A stretch of 64,000 nt of DNA. Source: Bacilli bacterium (GTDB taxonomy: Bacteria > Bacillota_I > Bacilli_A > ML615J-28 > CAG-698). Made by a program: the position numbers and the translations under genes. The stretch's first letter is position 1. The number at the start of each line of letters is the position of its first letter. A model generated the notes under the pieces. It made no database searches and was not told where the DNA came from. It worked only from the letters and a program-made list of their open reading frames with translations. Positions 19,010 to 27,295 of the stretch are shown here, piece after piece. The stretch spans positions 186,001 through 250,000 of the forward strand of contig JAFZWP010000013.1 in NCBI GenBank assembly GCA_017617065.1. Reading direction: 5' to 3'.

Positions 19010-20110
19010 TTACACAACAAGATCGCCATCTTTAATTAAATTAAAGCGGCGGAACACAAAATCTACAATATAAACTAAAACGATTGGTAATACTACTAGT
19101 CCTAACCCTACATTAAGTAGTAAGACTTGCGCACTTACTCCCATAGCGCCTTCGTTTATAACGCCGAATATACCAACTAAACCACTTGTTCCCATACCTG
19201 CTCCACTTGGAACGCATAGCGTTTTAAAGGCGCAAGTAGTAATAGGACCAAGGATAGCACTAACTATAATTGTTGGTAACCAAATGATTGGTTTACGAAC
19301 AATATTTTTAAACTGTAACATACTAGTTCCAATACCAATTGAAATCACTGTACCAATCTTATTATCCTTTCTACTCATGATAGCAAATCCTAACATTTGG
19401 ACGCAGCATCCAACCACTGCAGCACCACCTGCTAAGCCAGTTATGCCAAAGCTTGCGGCAATAGCAGCTGAAGAAATTGGGGCAGTTAGTGCCATACCCA
19501 TTAAGACAGCTATAATAATACCCATAATAAATGGATGAAGTTCAGTTGCTTTGTTAATGAAAGCACCAACTACTGTAGTTAACCAAGATACTGGCATACA
19601 AATTAGTAAAGTAATTATTAAGCTTGATACAATTGAAAACAAAGGTACGATAATAATATCAACTGGGGTTTTCTTTCTTAATACTAAAGGTATTAATAAA
19701 CATACTGATATAACCACTACATAGATAGTTAATGGATCACCAATCTTAAAACCAAAATTAGTATAATTGAAATGATCAATAACTCCATCAACTACGCTCC
19801 ATGTTCCACTCATAAATGAGGAAATGGCGCCAGCTGCTCCAATTGATATAAGTTTTAGACCATCAAATTTTAAACTTAAGCCAATACCTAAGCCGATTCC
19901 CACGCCAGTTAAGTTCTTAAGTAAACTAGCTACGCTTGTTAATACTTTATAAACATAACTATCAGCGTTAAAGAATCCACCGATTGTTCCAATAATAGTA
20001 CCAATGATAAGCGTAGAGAATAAACCATACGCCATACCATTCATCGTTTTAATTATATAATCTAAAACAATTTTACCTTTTGATTCTTTCTTTTCTTCTG
20101 TATTTTCCAT
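19010..20110 (-). CDS. PTS EIIC-like membrane transporter (EIIC_2 family)
   Basis: A 366-residue membrane protein with about ten hydrophobic segments rich in Gly and Ile, and the motif PSGAGMGTSGLVGIFG near the C-terminus, characteristic of the EIIC_2 group of phosphotransferase proteins. No EIIA or EIIB gene is adjacent, so it may be an orphan permease; the substrate is unknown. Its ATG shares the cinA stop (TAATG) without a ribosome site, so it is translated by coupling to cinA. Confidence 0.8.
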   Translation of the reverse strand: MENTEEKKESKGKIVLDYIIKTMNGMAYGLFSTLIIGTIIGTIGGFFNADSYVYKVLTSVASLLKNLTGVGIGLGIGLSLKFDGLKLISIGAAGAISSFMSGTWSVVDGVIDHFNYTNFGFKIGDPLTIYVVVISVCLLIPLVLRKKTPVDIIIVPLFSIVSSLIITLLICMPVSWLTTVVGAFINKATELHPFIMGIIIAVLMGMALTAPISSAAIAASFGITGLAGGAAVVGCCVQMLGFAIMSRKDNKIGTVISIGIGTSMLQFKNIVRKPIIWLPTIIVSAILGPITTCAFKTLCVPSGAGMGTSGLVGIFGVINEGAMGVSAQVLLLNVGLGLVVLPIVLVYIVDFVFRRFNLIKDGDLVV

Positions 20111-21315
20111 TATTTATTTAAAACGCAATAAACATTGAATAAAATGTCTCTTGCCGCCCTCTCTCTAATCATATTGCGGTTGCCTTTAAAATGTTTTTCA
20201 AAAACACTAATTTGCTTATTATACTTAATAGCATAGCAAACTTTGCCAACTTCAGCCCCATCAGGTCCCGCATAGCCACTAACAGCAACACATACATTGC
20301 TATTAGATAATTTTTCTAATCCATTTACCATTTCCATAACAACTGGTTTAGAAACAACATCAAATTTATTAATAGTATCAAGTGATACTCCTAAATATTT
20401 ATTCTTAGCGCTTGCAGCATAAGTTACAAACGATTGATCAAGAACGTTACTAGCCCCACTAATGCTAGTAATCATCTCAGCAAGCAATCCGCCTGTCATA
20501 CTTTCAGCGAAGCTAATCTTTAATCCTTTTTCTTTAAGTAGTTTTACAACTACTTCCTCAATTGGTTCGTTATTTTTACTAACAATATTGTTACCAACAA
20601 TTTGTTCAAACTTTTCTTTAACACTATTGAATTCATCAATATATTCACTACTAGCAGTAAGTTGATATCTAATTTTTCCATTCCCACAATATGGTGCTAC
20701 ATTTACATTTATACAAGATGCTACTAGTTCTTTTAAATCATTTTCTAAACTTGATTCACTTCTACCAACAACTGTATATTCTTTAATGATTAATTCTTTA
20801 CCATATTTTAATAAATAAGGCTTAACACCATTTATATACATTGGTTGCATCTCATAAGATGGACCAACTAAAGATATAATTACTTTATCATTATGTTCTA
20901 AAATAAATCCATCAGCTGTACCTAGCTTGTTATGGACAATTATAGAGCCAGATGGCTGATATACTTGTTTATAATTACTATCAGTTCTTTCTTCTCCAAA
21001 GTAATTAAACATATCATCTTTAGCTTCTTTATTTTCAACTAATTCTACTTTACAATATTTTGCAATTTCTTCTTTAGTGAAATCATCATGAGTAGGACCT
21101 AAGCCCCCAGTAGTAATTAGTATTTTAGAAGAACTAGCCATAAATTCATCTAAGCAAGCATCAATTGATGCACTATCATCAGCAACAGTTAATACTTTTA
21201 CAACTGTAATACCAATCTTTTCTAGTTCCATTGCTAAGAATGAGGCATTAGTGTTAATTACTCTACCACTTAATACTTCATTACCTACACTTAGTAAATA
21301 AGCTGTGTTTTCCAT
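20110..21315 (-). CDS. cinA: CinA (competence/damage-inducible protein; NMN deamidase-type)
   Basis: 401 residues: an N-terminal MoaB/MogA-like domain (VGNEVLSGRVINTNASFLA, TTGGLGPTHDD near 67-77) and a C-terminal CinA/PncC domain (SFAESMTGGLLAEMIT, AVSGYAGPDG) that in characterised homologues deamidates nicotinamide mononucleotide. Complete in length. Unlike many Firmicutes, recA is not next to it. Lies eight bases after ychF and is coupled to the EIIC-like gene. Confidence 0.94.
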   Translation of the reverse strand: MENTAYLLSVGNEVLSGRVINTNASFLAMELEKIGITVVKVLTVADDSASIDACLDEFMASSSKILITTGGLGPTHDDFTKEEIAKYCKVELVENKEAKDDMFNYFGEERTDSNYKQVYQPSGSIIVHNKLGTADGFILEHNDKVIISLVGPSYEMQPMYINGVKPYLLKYGKELIIKEYTVVGRSESSLENDLKELVASCINVNVAPYCGNGKIRYQLTASSEYIDEFNSVKEKFEQIVGNNIVSKNNEPIEEVVVKLLKEKGLKISFAESMTGGLLAEMITSISGASNVLDQSFVTYAASAKNKYLGVSLDTINKFDVVSKPVVMEMVNGLEKLSNSNVCVAVSGYAGPDGAEVGKVCYAIKYNKQISVFEKHFKGNRNMIRERAARDILFNVYCVLNK

Positions 21316-21323
21316 ATTACCCT

Positions 21324-22418
21324 CTATAAGTTGAATCTAAAGATTGTCATATCACCATCTTGGAAAACATAATCTTTGCCTTCAAGACGGAACTTACCAG
21401 CTTCTTTAACTTTTTGTAAAGAACCATATTTAATGAAATCATCATATGCTACAACTTCAGCTTTAATGAATCCTCTTTCAAAATCGGAATGAATTACACC
21501 AGCACATTGAGGAGCTCTCATTCCTTTTTTGAATGTCCAAGATCTACATTCTTTTTCACCAGCTGTAAAGAATGTTTGTAAACCTAATAAATCATATGTT
21601 TCTTTAACTAGTAAATTTAGGCTAGTTTCACTAATGCCTAAATCAGCTAAAAACATTTCTTTATCTTCATCACTAAGTTTAGATAATTCTTCTTCAATCT
21701 TCGCACTAATTGCTACTACTTTATTATCCTCACCAATGGCTGCTTTAACTTCATTAATTAGTTTATCCGCATTAGCAATATCATCTTCTGATATATTTAA
21801 AACATAAATCATTGGCTTCATTGTTAAGAAGCTGAAGTTTCTAACTAGGCTAGTTTGTTCATCAGTTAGCTTAACGGTTCTTGCCATCTTGCCATCTTCT
21901 AAAGCTTGTTTGATTAAAGTTAAAGCTTCATATTCAGCGACACTTTCGTGGTCAACTTTCATCTTAGCTTTCTTTTCAATCTTTTCAATTCTTTTAGCAA
22001 TAACATCTAAGTCTGCAAATGCTAGTTCTAGATTTACTACTTCAATATCACCAACAGGATCAATAGCTCCATTTACATGCGCAACATTATCATCCTTAAA
22101 ACATCTAACTACATGACAAATTGCATCTACTTCTCTAATGTGAGCTAGAAATTGGTTACCTAAACCTTCACCATGACTTGCTCCTTCAGCAAGTCCAGCT
22201 ACATCTGTAAATTGGAATGATGTTCTAACTACATTTCTTGGCTTTACAATCTCTACTATTCTATCAAGTCTCTCATCAGGCACTTCTACTGCGCCAATGT
22301 TTGATTCTTGAGTAGTATATGGAAAAGCAGAAGTTGGTGCATCAAGCTTTGTTAATGCATTAAATAATGTTGTCTTCCCTACATTTGGAAGTCCTAAAAT
22401 ACCAGCAGTTAAACCCAT
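21324..22418 (-). CDS. ychF: Redox-regulated ATPase/GTPase YchF (Obg family)
   Basis: Universal ribosome-associated P-loop NTPase. The ATG at 22416-22418 lies eight bases after GAGG (22427-22430); a GTG three codons upstream overlaps that site and is unlikely. The 364-residue protein has G1 GLPNVGKTT, the switch region DAPTSAFPYTTQ, G3 DVAGLAEGASHGEGLGN (Leu/Ala context typical of HAS NTPases), NISEDD in place of the guanine-specific NKxD (the reason YchF prefers ATP), and a C-terminal TGS domain. First gene of a long minus-strand run with its own promoter. Confidence 0.97.
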   Translation of the reverse strand: MGLTAGILGLPNVGKTTLFNALTKLDAPTSAFPYTTQESNIGAVEVPDERLDRIVEIVKPRNVVRTSFQFTDVAGLAEGASHGEGLGNQFLAHIREVDAICHVVRCFKDDNVAHVNGAIDPVGDIEVVNLELAFADLDVIAKRIEKIEKKAKMKVDHESVAEYEALTLIKQALEDGKMARTVKLTDEQTSLVRNFSFLTMKPMIYVLNISEDDIANADKLINEVKAAIGEDNKVVAISAKIEEELSKLSDEDKEMFLADLGISETSLNLLVKETYDLLGLQTFFTAGEKECRSWTFKKGMRAPQCAGVIHSDFERGFIKAEVVAYDDFIKYGSLQKVKEAGKFRLEGKDYVFQDGDMTIFRFNL

Positions 22419-22443
22419 AACTAACACCTCTTTTACTTATTCG

Positions 22444-22472
22444 ATTATACTATAAAATGCCTTTTTTTTCAA
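22444..22472 (-). promoter_or_regulatory. Promoter of ychF
   Basis: TTGAAA (22467-22472), 17-bp spacer, TATAAT (22444-22449) on the minus strand, 26 bp upstream of the ychF start. Confidence 0.85.
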
Positions 22473-22504
22473 TAACAAACGCATCGATTTTGTTTATTTA
22501 TTGC

Positions 22505-22534
22505 TTGACAAAATATGCCTATAAGGCATATAAT
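22505..22534 (+). promoter_or_regulatory. Promoter of the XRE-chorismate mutase gene
   Basis: TTGACA (22505-22510), 18-bp spacer, TATAAT (22529-22534), 25 bp upstream of the ATG. The spacer carries a palindromic operator. Confidence 0.9.
22513..22531 (+). promoter_or_regulatory. Palindromic operator inside the promoter spacer
   Basis: Perfect 8-bp inverted repeat ATATGCCT-ATA-AGGCATAT lying between -35 and -10 and reaching into the -10. A dimeric repressor here would block RNA polymerase; the adjacent XRE gene product is the obvious candidate (autoregulation, inferred). The core TGCC-N5-GGCA recurs in the promoter at 44961-44989. Confidence 0.75.
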
Positions 22535-22558
22535 GGAATTTAGAAAGAGGTATGCAAA

Positions 22559-23023
22559 ATGGATCTAAAAATCATTCGTAAAAATAGAGGATTAACCCTA
22601 AATCAAGTAGCAAATATGACTGGTCTTTCTCAAAGTTTTCTAACAAGACTAGAAAATGGAGAAAGAGGACTAACTGTGGCAACAGCTAAAAAATTAGCAT
22701 ATGCTTATGATATTAGCATTAACGAGCTACTTAGGAATGATACATTTGATGCTAACTCAATCGAAAGCATGCGTCTTCAAATTAATGCTATTGATCAAGA
22801 AATGGCTATGCTATTTGAAAAAAGAATGAACTTAGCTAAGCATATTGGTATTTATAAAGTTAAAAATAATTTATTAATTACTGATGAGGCTAGGGAAGCT
22901 GATTTAGTTAAAAAGAATACATCATACATTAGCGATAAAGAAATAAAAAAATATTATCAAAAATTTATTTCTAATACTATTAAACTATCAAAAGAATATC
23001 AAATTAAAGTGACGGAACAGTAA
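22559..23023 (+). CDS. XRE-type HTH regulator fused to an AroQ chorismate mutase domain
   Basis: 154 residues. Residues 1-58 are a classical HTH_3/XRE DNA-binding domain (LTLNQVANMTGLSQSFLTRLENGERG). Residues 68-150 align along their full length with type II chorismate mutase, keeping every catalytic position of the E. coli domain: R72 (R11), R89 (R28), K100 (K39), D109 (D48), R112 (R51), E113 (E52), S144 and Q148 (Q88). The fusion may be a regulator that senses chorismate or prephenate, or a working enzyme that controls itself. It has a private promoter, operator and terminator, so it is monocistronic. No other shikimate-pathway gene is in the window. Confidence 0.88.
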   Translation: MDLKIIRKNRGLTLNQVANMTGLSQSFLTRLENGERGLTVATAKKLAYAYDISINELLRNDTFDANSIESMRLQINAIDQEMAMLFEKRMNLAKHIGIYKVKNNLLITDEAREADLVKKNTSYISDKEIKKYYQKFISNTIKLSKEYQIKVTEQ

Positions 23024-23061
23024 TAAATTTTGCTAAAAAGCTATCGATACTCTTAATTAAT

Positions 23062-23100
23062 AAAAAGCTGCTGGATTTAGTTTACAGCAACTTTTTATTT
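23062..23100 (+). terminator. Terminator of the XRE-chorismate mutase gene
   Basis: Stem AAAAAGCTGCTG/CAGCAACTTTTT with one mismatch (23062-23073 with 23085-23096), 11-base loop, then U-run. The A-run on the other side means it could also act on the minus strand. Confidence 0.8.
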
Positions 23101-23198
23101 TTCAATATATCATCTATGACAACATATTTCTACGTTTTTTTTAATAGTATATTAAACTCCATATGATATCATTTAATAATGATTTTCAACCATTAGTT

Positions 23199-23855
23199 CT
23201 ACTTTTTTTTAAATTTGGAATAATAATTTTCTGATACTCTTATATATTCATTATATTTATGATGAATTGTATTTGTAAAAATCAATTCTTGAAAAGGATT
23301 TCCAATTATGTCTGCAATAATTATATTTACTACTGTTCTTCCATTCTTTACAATCCAATATTCTTTTTTCTTTTTTTTGCTCATTATGACTATTTTAAGA
23401 TTTTGATATTTAAAATTCCTGTGAACTCTTAAACTGCTGCTTATTCTTCGAATTGGCATCTTCATTCTATTAATTATTTCAAAGTGTATATTTCTTACAA
23501 AAAAAGCCCTTAGAAAGCTAATAGGAAAAAAACATCCTTTCATATTAAATGTCATACTTTTTTCTCCACTGATTACATTATAAACTCGCATATCATTTTG
23601 TATGCAAACAACATATGTGTTATCAGCAGCATTATAATCTGCAAAATTATCCTTCTTAACATCAAATGAATACTCTCGAATGCTATTAAGCGGATATTTT
23701 CTAATATGATTTTGATAGGCAATAATATCTACAATCATCATAATTGGAAGAAAAAAGCCTAGAACATATATATAGCCATACGAAATATAGAACAAAAAAA
23801 CTGTAATAATTATTATATTTGAAGTATTAAAAAACAATAAAATAATTCTTTTCAT
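23199..23855 (-). CDS. Two-helix membrane protein of unknown function
   Basis: Not recognised. 218 residues: two adjacent N-terminal membrane helices (about 5-25 and 30-48), then a roughly 165-residue, Lys/Arg/Ile-rich soluble region that probably faces the cytosol (KKKKKEYWIVKNGRTVVNIII). Its ATG shares bases with the stop of the upstream gene (TAATG), so the two are translationally coupled. No catalytic motif is visible. Confidence 0.65.
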   Translation of the reverse strand: MKRIILLFFNTSNIIIITVFLFYISYGYIYVLGFFLPIMMIVDIIAYQNHIRKYPLNSIREYSFDVKKDNFADYNAADNTYVVCIQNDMRVYNVISGEKSMTFNMKGCFFPISFLRAFFVRNIHFEIINRMKMPIRRISSSLRVHRNFKYQNLKIVIMSKKKKKEYWIVKNGRTVVNIIIADIIGNPFQELIFTNTIHHKYNEYIRVSENYYSKFKKK

Positions 23856-24166
23856 TAGAAGCCTCCAATTGAAGCAATCAAAGAAATTATTCCTCCAATT
23901 GATTCTGTTAAGAGTGTGTTGGTTAATAGATAATATATGTTTTGTATAATTTCTTTACTCATATCTTGCTTAGAATTGTTAAGCACATAAACAAATGCAT
24001 TAGACAACCTTTTAACTTCAATTTCTTGCTTTGACTGAGCCACTAATAAATCAAGTGCAATTCTTTTGTATCTTTCATGTGTTAATGAATATCCACACAT
24101 TTTTGATACAAATTCAACAAACCTATAATATTGTTTTACACTTGTCTCCTTTCTAACATTCATCAT
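23855..24166 (-). CDS. Small hypothetical protein coupled to the two-helix membrane protein
   Basis: Not recognised. 103 residues, mostly alpha-helical and charged, with a Gly/Ile-rich hydrophobic C-terminus (ESIGGIISLIASIGGF). Strong ribosome site GGAGGTGA seven bases before the ATG. It forms a two-gene unit with the following gene and has an inverted-repeat pair upstream (24189-24237). The pair lies between the chorismate mutase fusion and the amino-acid ABC operon but shows no obvious functional link to either. Confidence 0.65.
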   Translation of the reverse strand: MMNVRKETSVKQYYRFVEFVSKMCGYSLTHERYKRIALDLLVAQSKQEIEVKRLSNAFVYVLNNSKQDMSKEIIQNIYYLLTNTLLTESIGGIISLIASIGGF

Positions 24167-24188
24167 ATAGTCACCTCCACTAGTTATA

Positions 24189-24237
24189 TGCTATCAGCAA
24201 TTTTATCATTCTTTCAACTACCACTTATATGATAGCA
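24189..24237. repeat. Spaced inverted repeat upstream of the two-gene hypothetical unit
   Basis: TGCTATCA (24189-24196) and its exact complement TGATAGCA (24230-24237), 33 bases apart, in the upstream region of the gene starting at 24166. Possible paired operator half-sites or the base of a DNA loop. No clear sigma-A promoter was found between them. Confidence 0.45.
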
Positions 24238-24272
24238 CACTGCAAAAATGATAACAAATTATTTAAGAAATC

Positions 24273-24298
24273 AAAAAAAGTGCCCAATGTATGGGCAC
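24273..24298 (-). terminator. Terminator of the TrpXYZ-type ABC operon
   Basis: Stem GTGCCCA/TGGGCAC (24280-24286 with 24292-24298), five-base loop, seven U residues on the minus transcript, just after the ATPase gene stop. Confidence 0.9.
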
Positions 24299-24308
24299 GC
24301 TATTTATA

Positions 24309-25109
24309 TTATTTTGAAAGCAATAATTTGTCATCTAAAACAACATCTGAATCATTTTCAAATTTCTTCAATAGTTGTTCAATTGTTAAGTTTTTCTTTT
24401 CTTCTCCTTTAATATCTAAAACAATATGACCACTATCGAACATAATTAGTCTATTACCATATTTAATAGCATCCCTCATATTGTGAGTAATCATTAAAGT
24501 AGTTAATTTGTTTTCTTCTACTACTCTACATGTTAAATCTAAAACCTTTGATGCCGTTTTTGGATCTAGAGCAGCAGTATGTTCATCAAGCAATAGAAGT
24601 TTTGGCTTCTTTAAAGTAGCCATAACTAATGTTACCGCTTGACGTTGTCCACCTGATAATAATCCTACTTTGTGTGATAATCTATCTTCTAAACCTAGAT
24701 TAAGCCCACTTAATGTCTTAACAAAAATTTCTTCGTTTTCTTTCTTAAAGCCCCAACGAAGAGTTCTTTTTTCGCCTCTTCTAATAGCTAATTCTAGATT
24801 TTCTGAAATTGACATATTGCTAGCAGTTCCCATCATTGGATCTTGGAATACTCTACCTAGATATTTGGCACGTTCATATTCTGGCTTATTAGTAACATCA
24901 ACACCATCAATCATAATAGTTCCACTAGTTGGTGCAAAAACACCACTAATCATATTCATTAATGTCGATTTACCCGATCCGTTTCCACCAATGATCGTTA
25001 CAAATTCACCATCTTCTATAGATAAGCTAATATCATCTAAAGCAAGTTTTTGAAATTCAGGTGCCTGGTCTAAATTAAAAATCTTAGTCAAGTTTCTAAT
25101 TTCTAACAT
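24309..25109 (-). CDS. ABC importer ATP-binding protein (TrpXYZ type, probably tyrosine)
   Basis: 266-residue ATPase powering amino-acid uptake. Walker A GGNGSGKST near 39-47, Q-loop VFQDP, signature LLSGGQRQAVTL near 149-160, Walker B LLLLDEHTAALD near 171-182, switch THN. The EHTAALDPKT variant is typical of the ATPases that pair with ABC_sub_bind (TrpX-like) binding proteins. Overlaps the permease gene by 14 bases and ends at a terminator. Substrate inferred from the Tyr-codon leader of the operon. Confidence 0.9.
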   Translation of the reverse strand: MLEIRNLTKIFNLDQAPEFQKLALDDISLSIEDGEFVTIIGGNGSGKSTLMNMISGVFAPTSGTIMIDGVDVTNKPEYERAKYLGRVFQDPMMGTASNMSISENLELAIRRGEKRTLRWGFKKENEEIFVKTLSGLNLGLEDRLSHKVGLLSGGQRQAVTLVMATLKKPKLLLLDEHTAALDPKTASKVLDLTCRVVEENKLTTLMITHNMRDAIKYGNRLIMFDSGHIVLDIKGEEKKNLTIEQLLKKFENDSDVVLDDKLLLSK

Positions 25110-26058
25110 CTTTAGCCACCTTCTTCTTGAATAATGGTTTTAAAACTGGGAATGCTAAAATGAAGGCTATTAAAATAGCTACAACTAAGTTAAGGTAATG
25201 ATCTACACCTAGTTTAATGGCAATAGCTTTTAATAAGAAGAATATAAATGATCCTACAATTATAGAAATCAACGCTAACTTAAATGTCTTCTTACCAAAG
25301 ATAATCTCGCCGATGATAATAGCAGCAAGGCCGATTACGATTGCTCCTTTTCCACAGTCCACATTAGCTGTACCAGTATTTTGGGCAAACAAGGCTCCAC
25401 TTAAAGCAACTAATCCATTAGATATAGCAAGGCCAATTATAATCATTACTGGTGTATTGATACCTTGGGCATTAGCCATCTTTTGATTATTACCTGTTGC
25501 ACGTAAGCTCATACCGAATTCTGTACCAAATAAATAATAAATGGTTACATAGCATACAATTACAAAAGCACCAGTGATTAGAATAACACTAACCTTACTT
25601 GAGATTGCTTTAGTAAAGTTTTCCATGCCAAAGTTGTCATGGAATAAGCTAAAGATACCATTATTAGCTCCTTTATAAACAGTATTATTAATAGCTAAAC
25701 TTGCCAAACTTCCAGAAGTTTTGCTAGCTAATCCTAAGACAACTAAGTTTATTGATACTAAAGCTGTCATAGTAATAATACCTGAAAGGATTGCAGGAAT
25801 CTTTAGTTTTGTATGAATTAGGCCGGTAACCGCCCCTGCAGCAAGTCCGCCAATCATTGCAATAATGGTAGCTATAATTGGTGGCACATTAATAAAGATT
25901 AACAAAGCCGCAATTGTAGCACCAAGGGGGAATGTTCCTTCAACGCTTAGATCGGCACAATCTAAGACACGATAAGAAATATATACCCCAAGTACCATTA
26001 TGCTCCATATCAAGCCCTGCTGAAGGCCAGATACTAATAAATTTATAATTATATCCAT
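25096..26058 (-). CDS. ABC importer permease (TrpXYZ type, probably tyrosine)
   Basis: 320-residue permease of the branched-chain-type (BPD_transp_2-like) fold with eight to nine hydrophobic helices; motifs LDCADLSVEGTFPLGA near 32-47 and SLRATGNNQKMANAQGIN in the cytosolic coupling region are typical of TrpY-like subunits. Sits 12 bases after the binding-protein gene and overlaps the ATPase gene. It forms the channel for the substrate delivered by the upstream lipoprotein. Confidence 0.9.
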   Translation of the reverse strand: MDIIINLLVSGLQQGLIWSIMVLGVYISYRVLDCADLSVEGTFPLGATIAALLIFINVPPIIATIIAMIGGLAAGAVTGLIHTKLKIPAILSGIITMTALVSINLVVLGLASKTSGSLASLAINNTVYKGANNGIFSLFHDNFGMENFTKAISSKVSVILITGAFVIVCYVTIYYLFGTEFGMSLRATGNNQKMANAQGINTPVMIIIGLAISNGLVALSGALFAQNTGTANVDCGKGAIVIGLAAIIIGEIIFGKKTFKLALISIIVGSFIFFLLKAIAIKLGVDHYLNLVVAILIAFILAFPVLKPLFKKKVAKDVRN

Positions 26059-26070
26059 ATAATTATCTTT

Positions 26071-27057
26071 CTATTCAATAACTCTATGAGCTTTTGCTAA
26101 TAATGCTTCAGGTAATGTAATACCTGCTTCAATTGCTCTTTTCTTATTAATAACAAGTTCGAAATTAGTTAATGTAGCAACAGCTAAGTCACCAACTTTT
26201 ACTTCACCCTTTAATACTTTAACTGCCATTTCACCAGTTAATTCACCTAAGTGTTTGTAGTTAATACCTAAAGTAATAATTCCACCACCATTAACTAATG
26301 CTTCTTCTCCACAAATAGTAACAACTTTGTTGTTATTACAAATTGTAGCAACAGTATTAATATTATCAGCAACGATATTATCTGTTGGGATATACATTGC
26401 ATCAACTTTTTCATTTTCTACAAGATCAGTTACAGCACTTTGTAAATCATTAACTGTAGAGATTTGTCTTTGAACTAAAGTAATTCCAAGTTCTCTGCAT
26501 TTAGCATCAGCTAAATTAGCTTGAACTAATGAATTAGATTCACTTGATGTAAATACCATACCAATCTTCTTTACTTCAGTTCCAAGTTCTAAAGCTAGAG
26601 CGATTTGATCAGCTACTGGATTCATATCACTAGTTCCAGAAATATTTCCACCAGGTTTAGTTGCACTAGCTATGATACCACTAGCAACTGGGTCAGTTAC
26701 AGCTGTAAATAAAATAGGAACATCGCTACCTTGCTTTTCAGCTTCTGCTTTTAAAACTAAAGCAACAGGTGTTGCAATAGCAAATACGATATCATTATCT
26801 TGAATTGCTTGTTCAGCCATTGTAGCTAAATCTTCAGATTTAGCTTGTGGATTGTAAATGTTAATCTTTACATTCTTTCCATCTACAAATCCGCCTTTTG
26901 CTAATGCTTCTACGATACCTTCTCTTGCGCTATCTAATGCGCCAGCTGATACGTATTGAACAATACCAATTCTAAATTCAACTTTCTTACAACCAACCAT
27001 GATTAACATCATGACCATAACAAATACTAGACAAAATAAACGTTTAATTGCTTTCAT
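26071..27057 (-). CDS. ABC substrate-binding lipoprotein (TrpX-like, probably tyrosine)
   Basis: Surface lipoprotein of the ABC_sub_bind family that captures the substrate. ATG at 27055-27057 lies after a perfect AGGAGG (27064-27069); a longer reading runs into the leader terminator and is not credible. The 328-residue protein begins with a signal peptide and lipobox MVGC (lipid-modified Cys near residue 25), then RIGIVQYVSAGALDSAREG, TAVTDPVASG and PGGNISGTSD, hallmarks of TrpX-type proteins. The family was named for predicted tryptophan uptake; here the leader peptide points to tyrosine. Confidence 0.9.
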   Translation of the reverse strand: MKAIKRLFCLVFVMVMMLIMVGCKKVEFRIGIVQYVSAGALDSAREGIVEALAKGGFVDGKNVKINIYNPQAKSEDLATMAEQAIQDNDIVFAIATPVALVLKAEAEKQGSDVPILFTAVTDPVASGIIASATKPGGNISGTSDMNPVADQIALALELGTEVKKIGMVFTSSESNSLVQANLADAKCRELGITLVQRQISTVNDLQSAVTDLVENEKVDAMYIPTDNIVADNINTVATICNNNKVVTICGEEALVNGGGIITLGINYKHLGELTGEMAVKVLKGEVKVGDLAVATLTNFELVINKKRAIEAGITLPEALLAKAHRVIE

Positions 27058-27078
27058 AATTATCCTCCTTTTAAGCAA

Positions 27079-27112
27079 ATAAAAAGTGTTACTACTTTGG
27101 AGTAATAACACT
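27079..27112 (-). terminator. Attenuator terminator before the ABC operon
   Basis: 11-bp stem with one G-U pair (27085-27095 with 27102-27112), loop of six, then five U residues, only 22 bases upstream of the binding-protein start. It must be bypassed for the transport genes to be transcribed. Confidence 0.9.
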
Positions 27113-27218
27113 ATAATATCTAAAAATATATTACTGTTGTTACTCCGATTATTTATATATCGTGTAACAACTTATTTCTTTTTGGCTTTGCAAAAAGACC
27201 AAGTGAAAATTACACGAT
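27099..27218 (-). promoter_or_regulatory. Tyrosine attenuator: mutually exclusive RNA stems
   Basis: Four minus-strand segments can pair in two ways. A = ATCGTGTAA at 27210-27218 (spans the leader-peptide stop); B = GTTGTTACACGAT at 27159-27171; C = GGAGTAACAAC at 27136-27146; D = TTACTCC at 27099-27105, the 5' arm of the terminator. A pairs with B over 9 bp, and C with D over 7 bp (antitermination); or B pairs with C over 8 bp plus CGAT/ATCG (termination). A ribosome stalled on the Tyr codons leaves A free and so favours antitermination; one that reaches the stop covers A. Logic inferred, pairing seen. Confidence 0.8.
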
Positions 27219-27272
27219 TTTCCTTGGGTAGTAATAATAGTAATAAGATTGTGCAAATGATCTAATTTTCAT
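27210..27272 (-). CDS. Tyr-rich regulatory leader peptide
   Basis: A 20-residue open reading frame, MKIRSFAQSYYYYYYPRKIV, with six consecutive tyrosine codons (TAT TAC TAT TAT TAC TAC at 27228-27245). Ribosome site GGAAGG lies five bases upstream of the ATG (27278-27283), and a promoter ends about 24 bases further upstream. The stop codon lies inside a segment that controls a downstream terminator. The run of Tyr is the classical signature of amino-acid attenuation (as with His in the his leader), here in front of a TrpXYZ-type importer. Confidence 0.88.
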   Translation of the reverse strand: MKIRSFAQSYYYYYYPRKIV

Positions 27273-27295
27273 AATTTCCTTCCAATCTTACTTAA

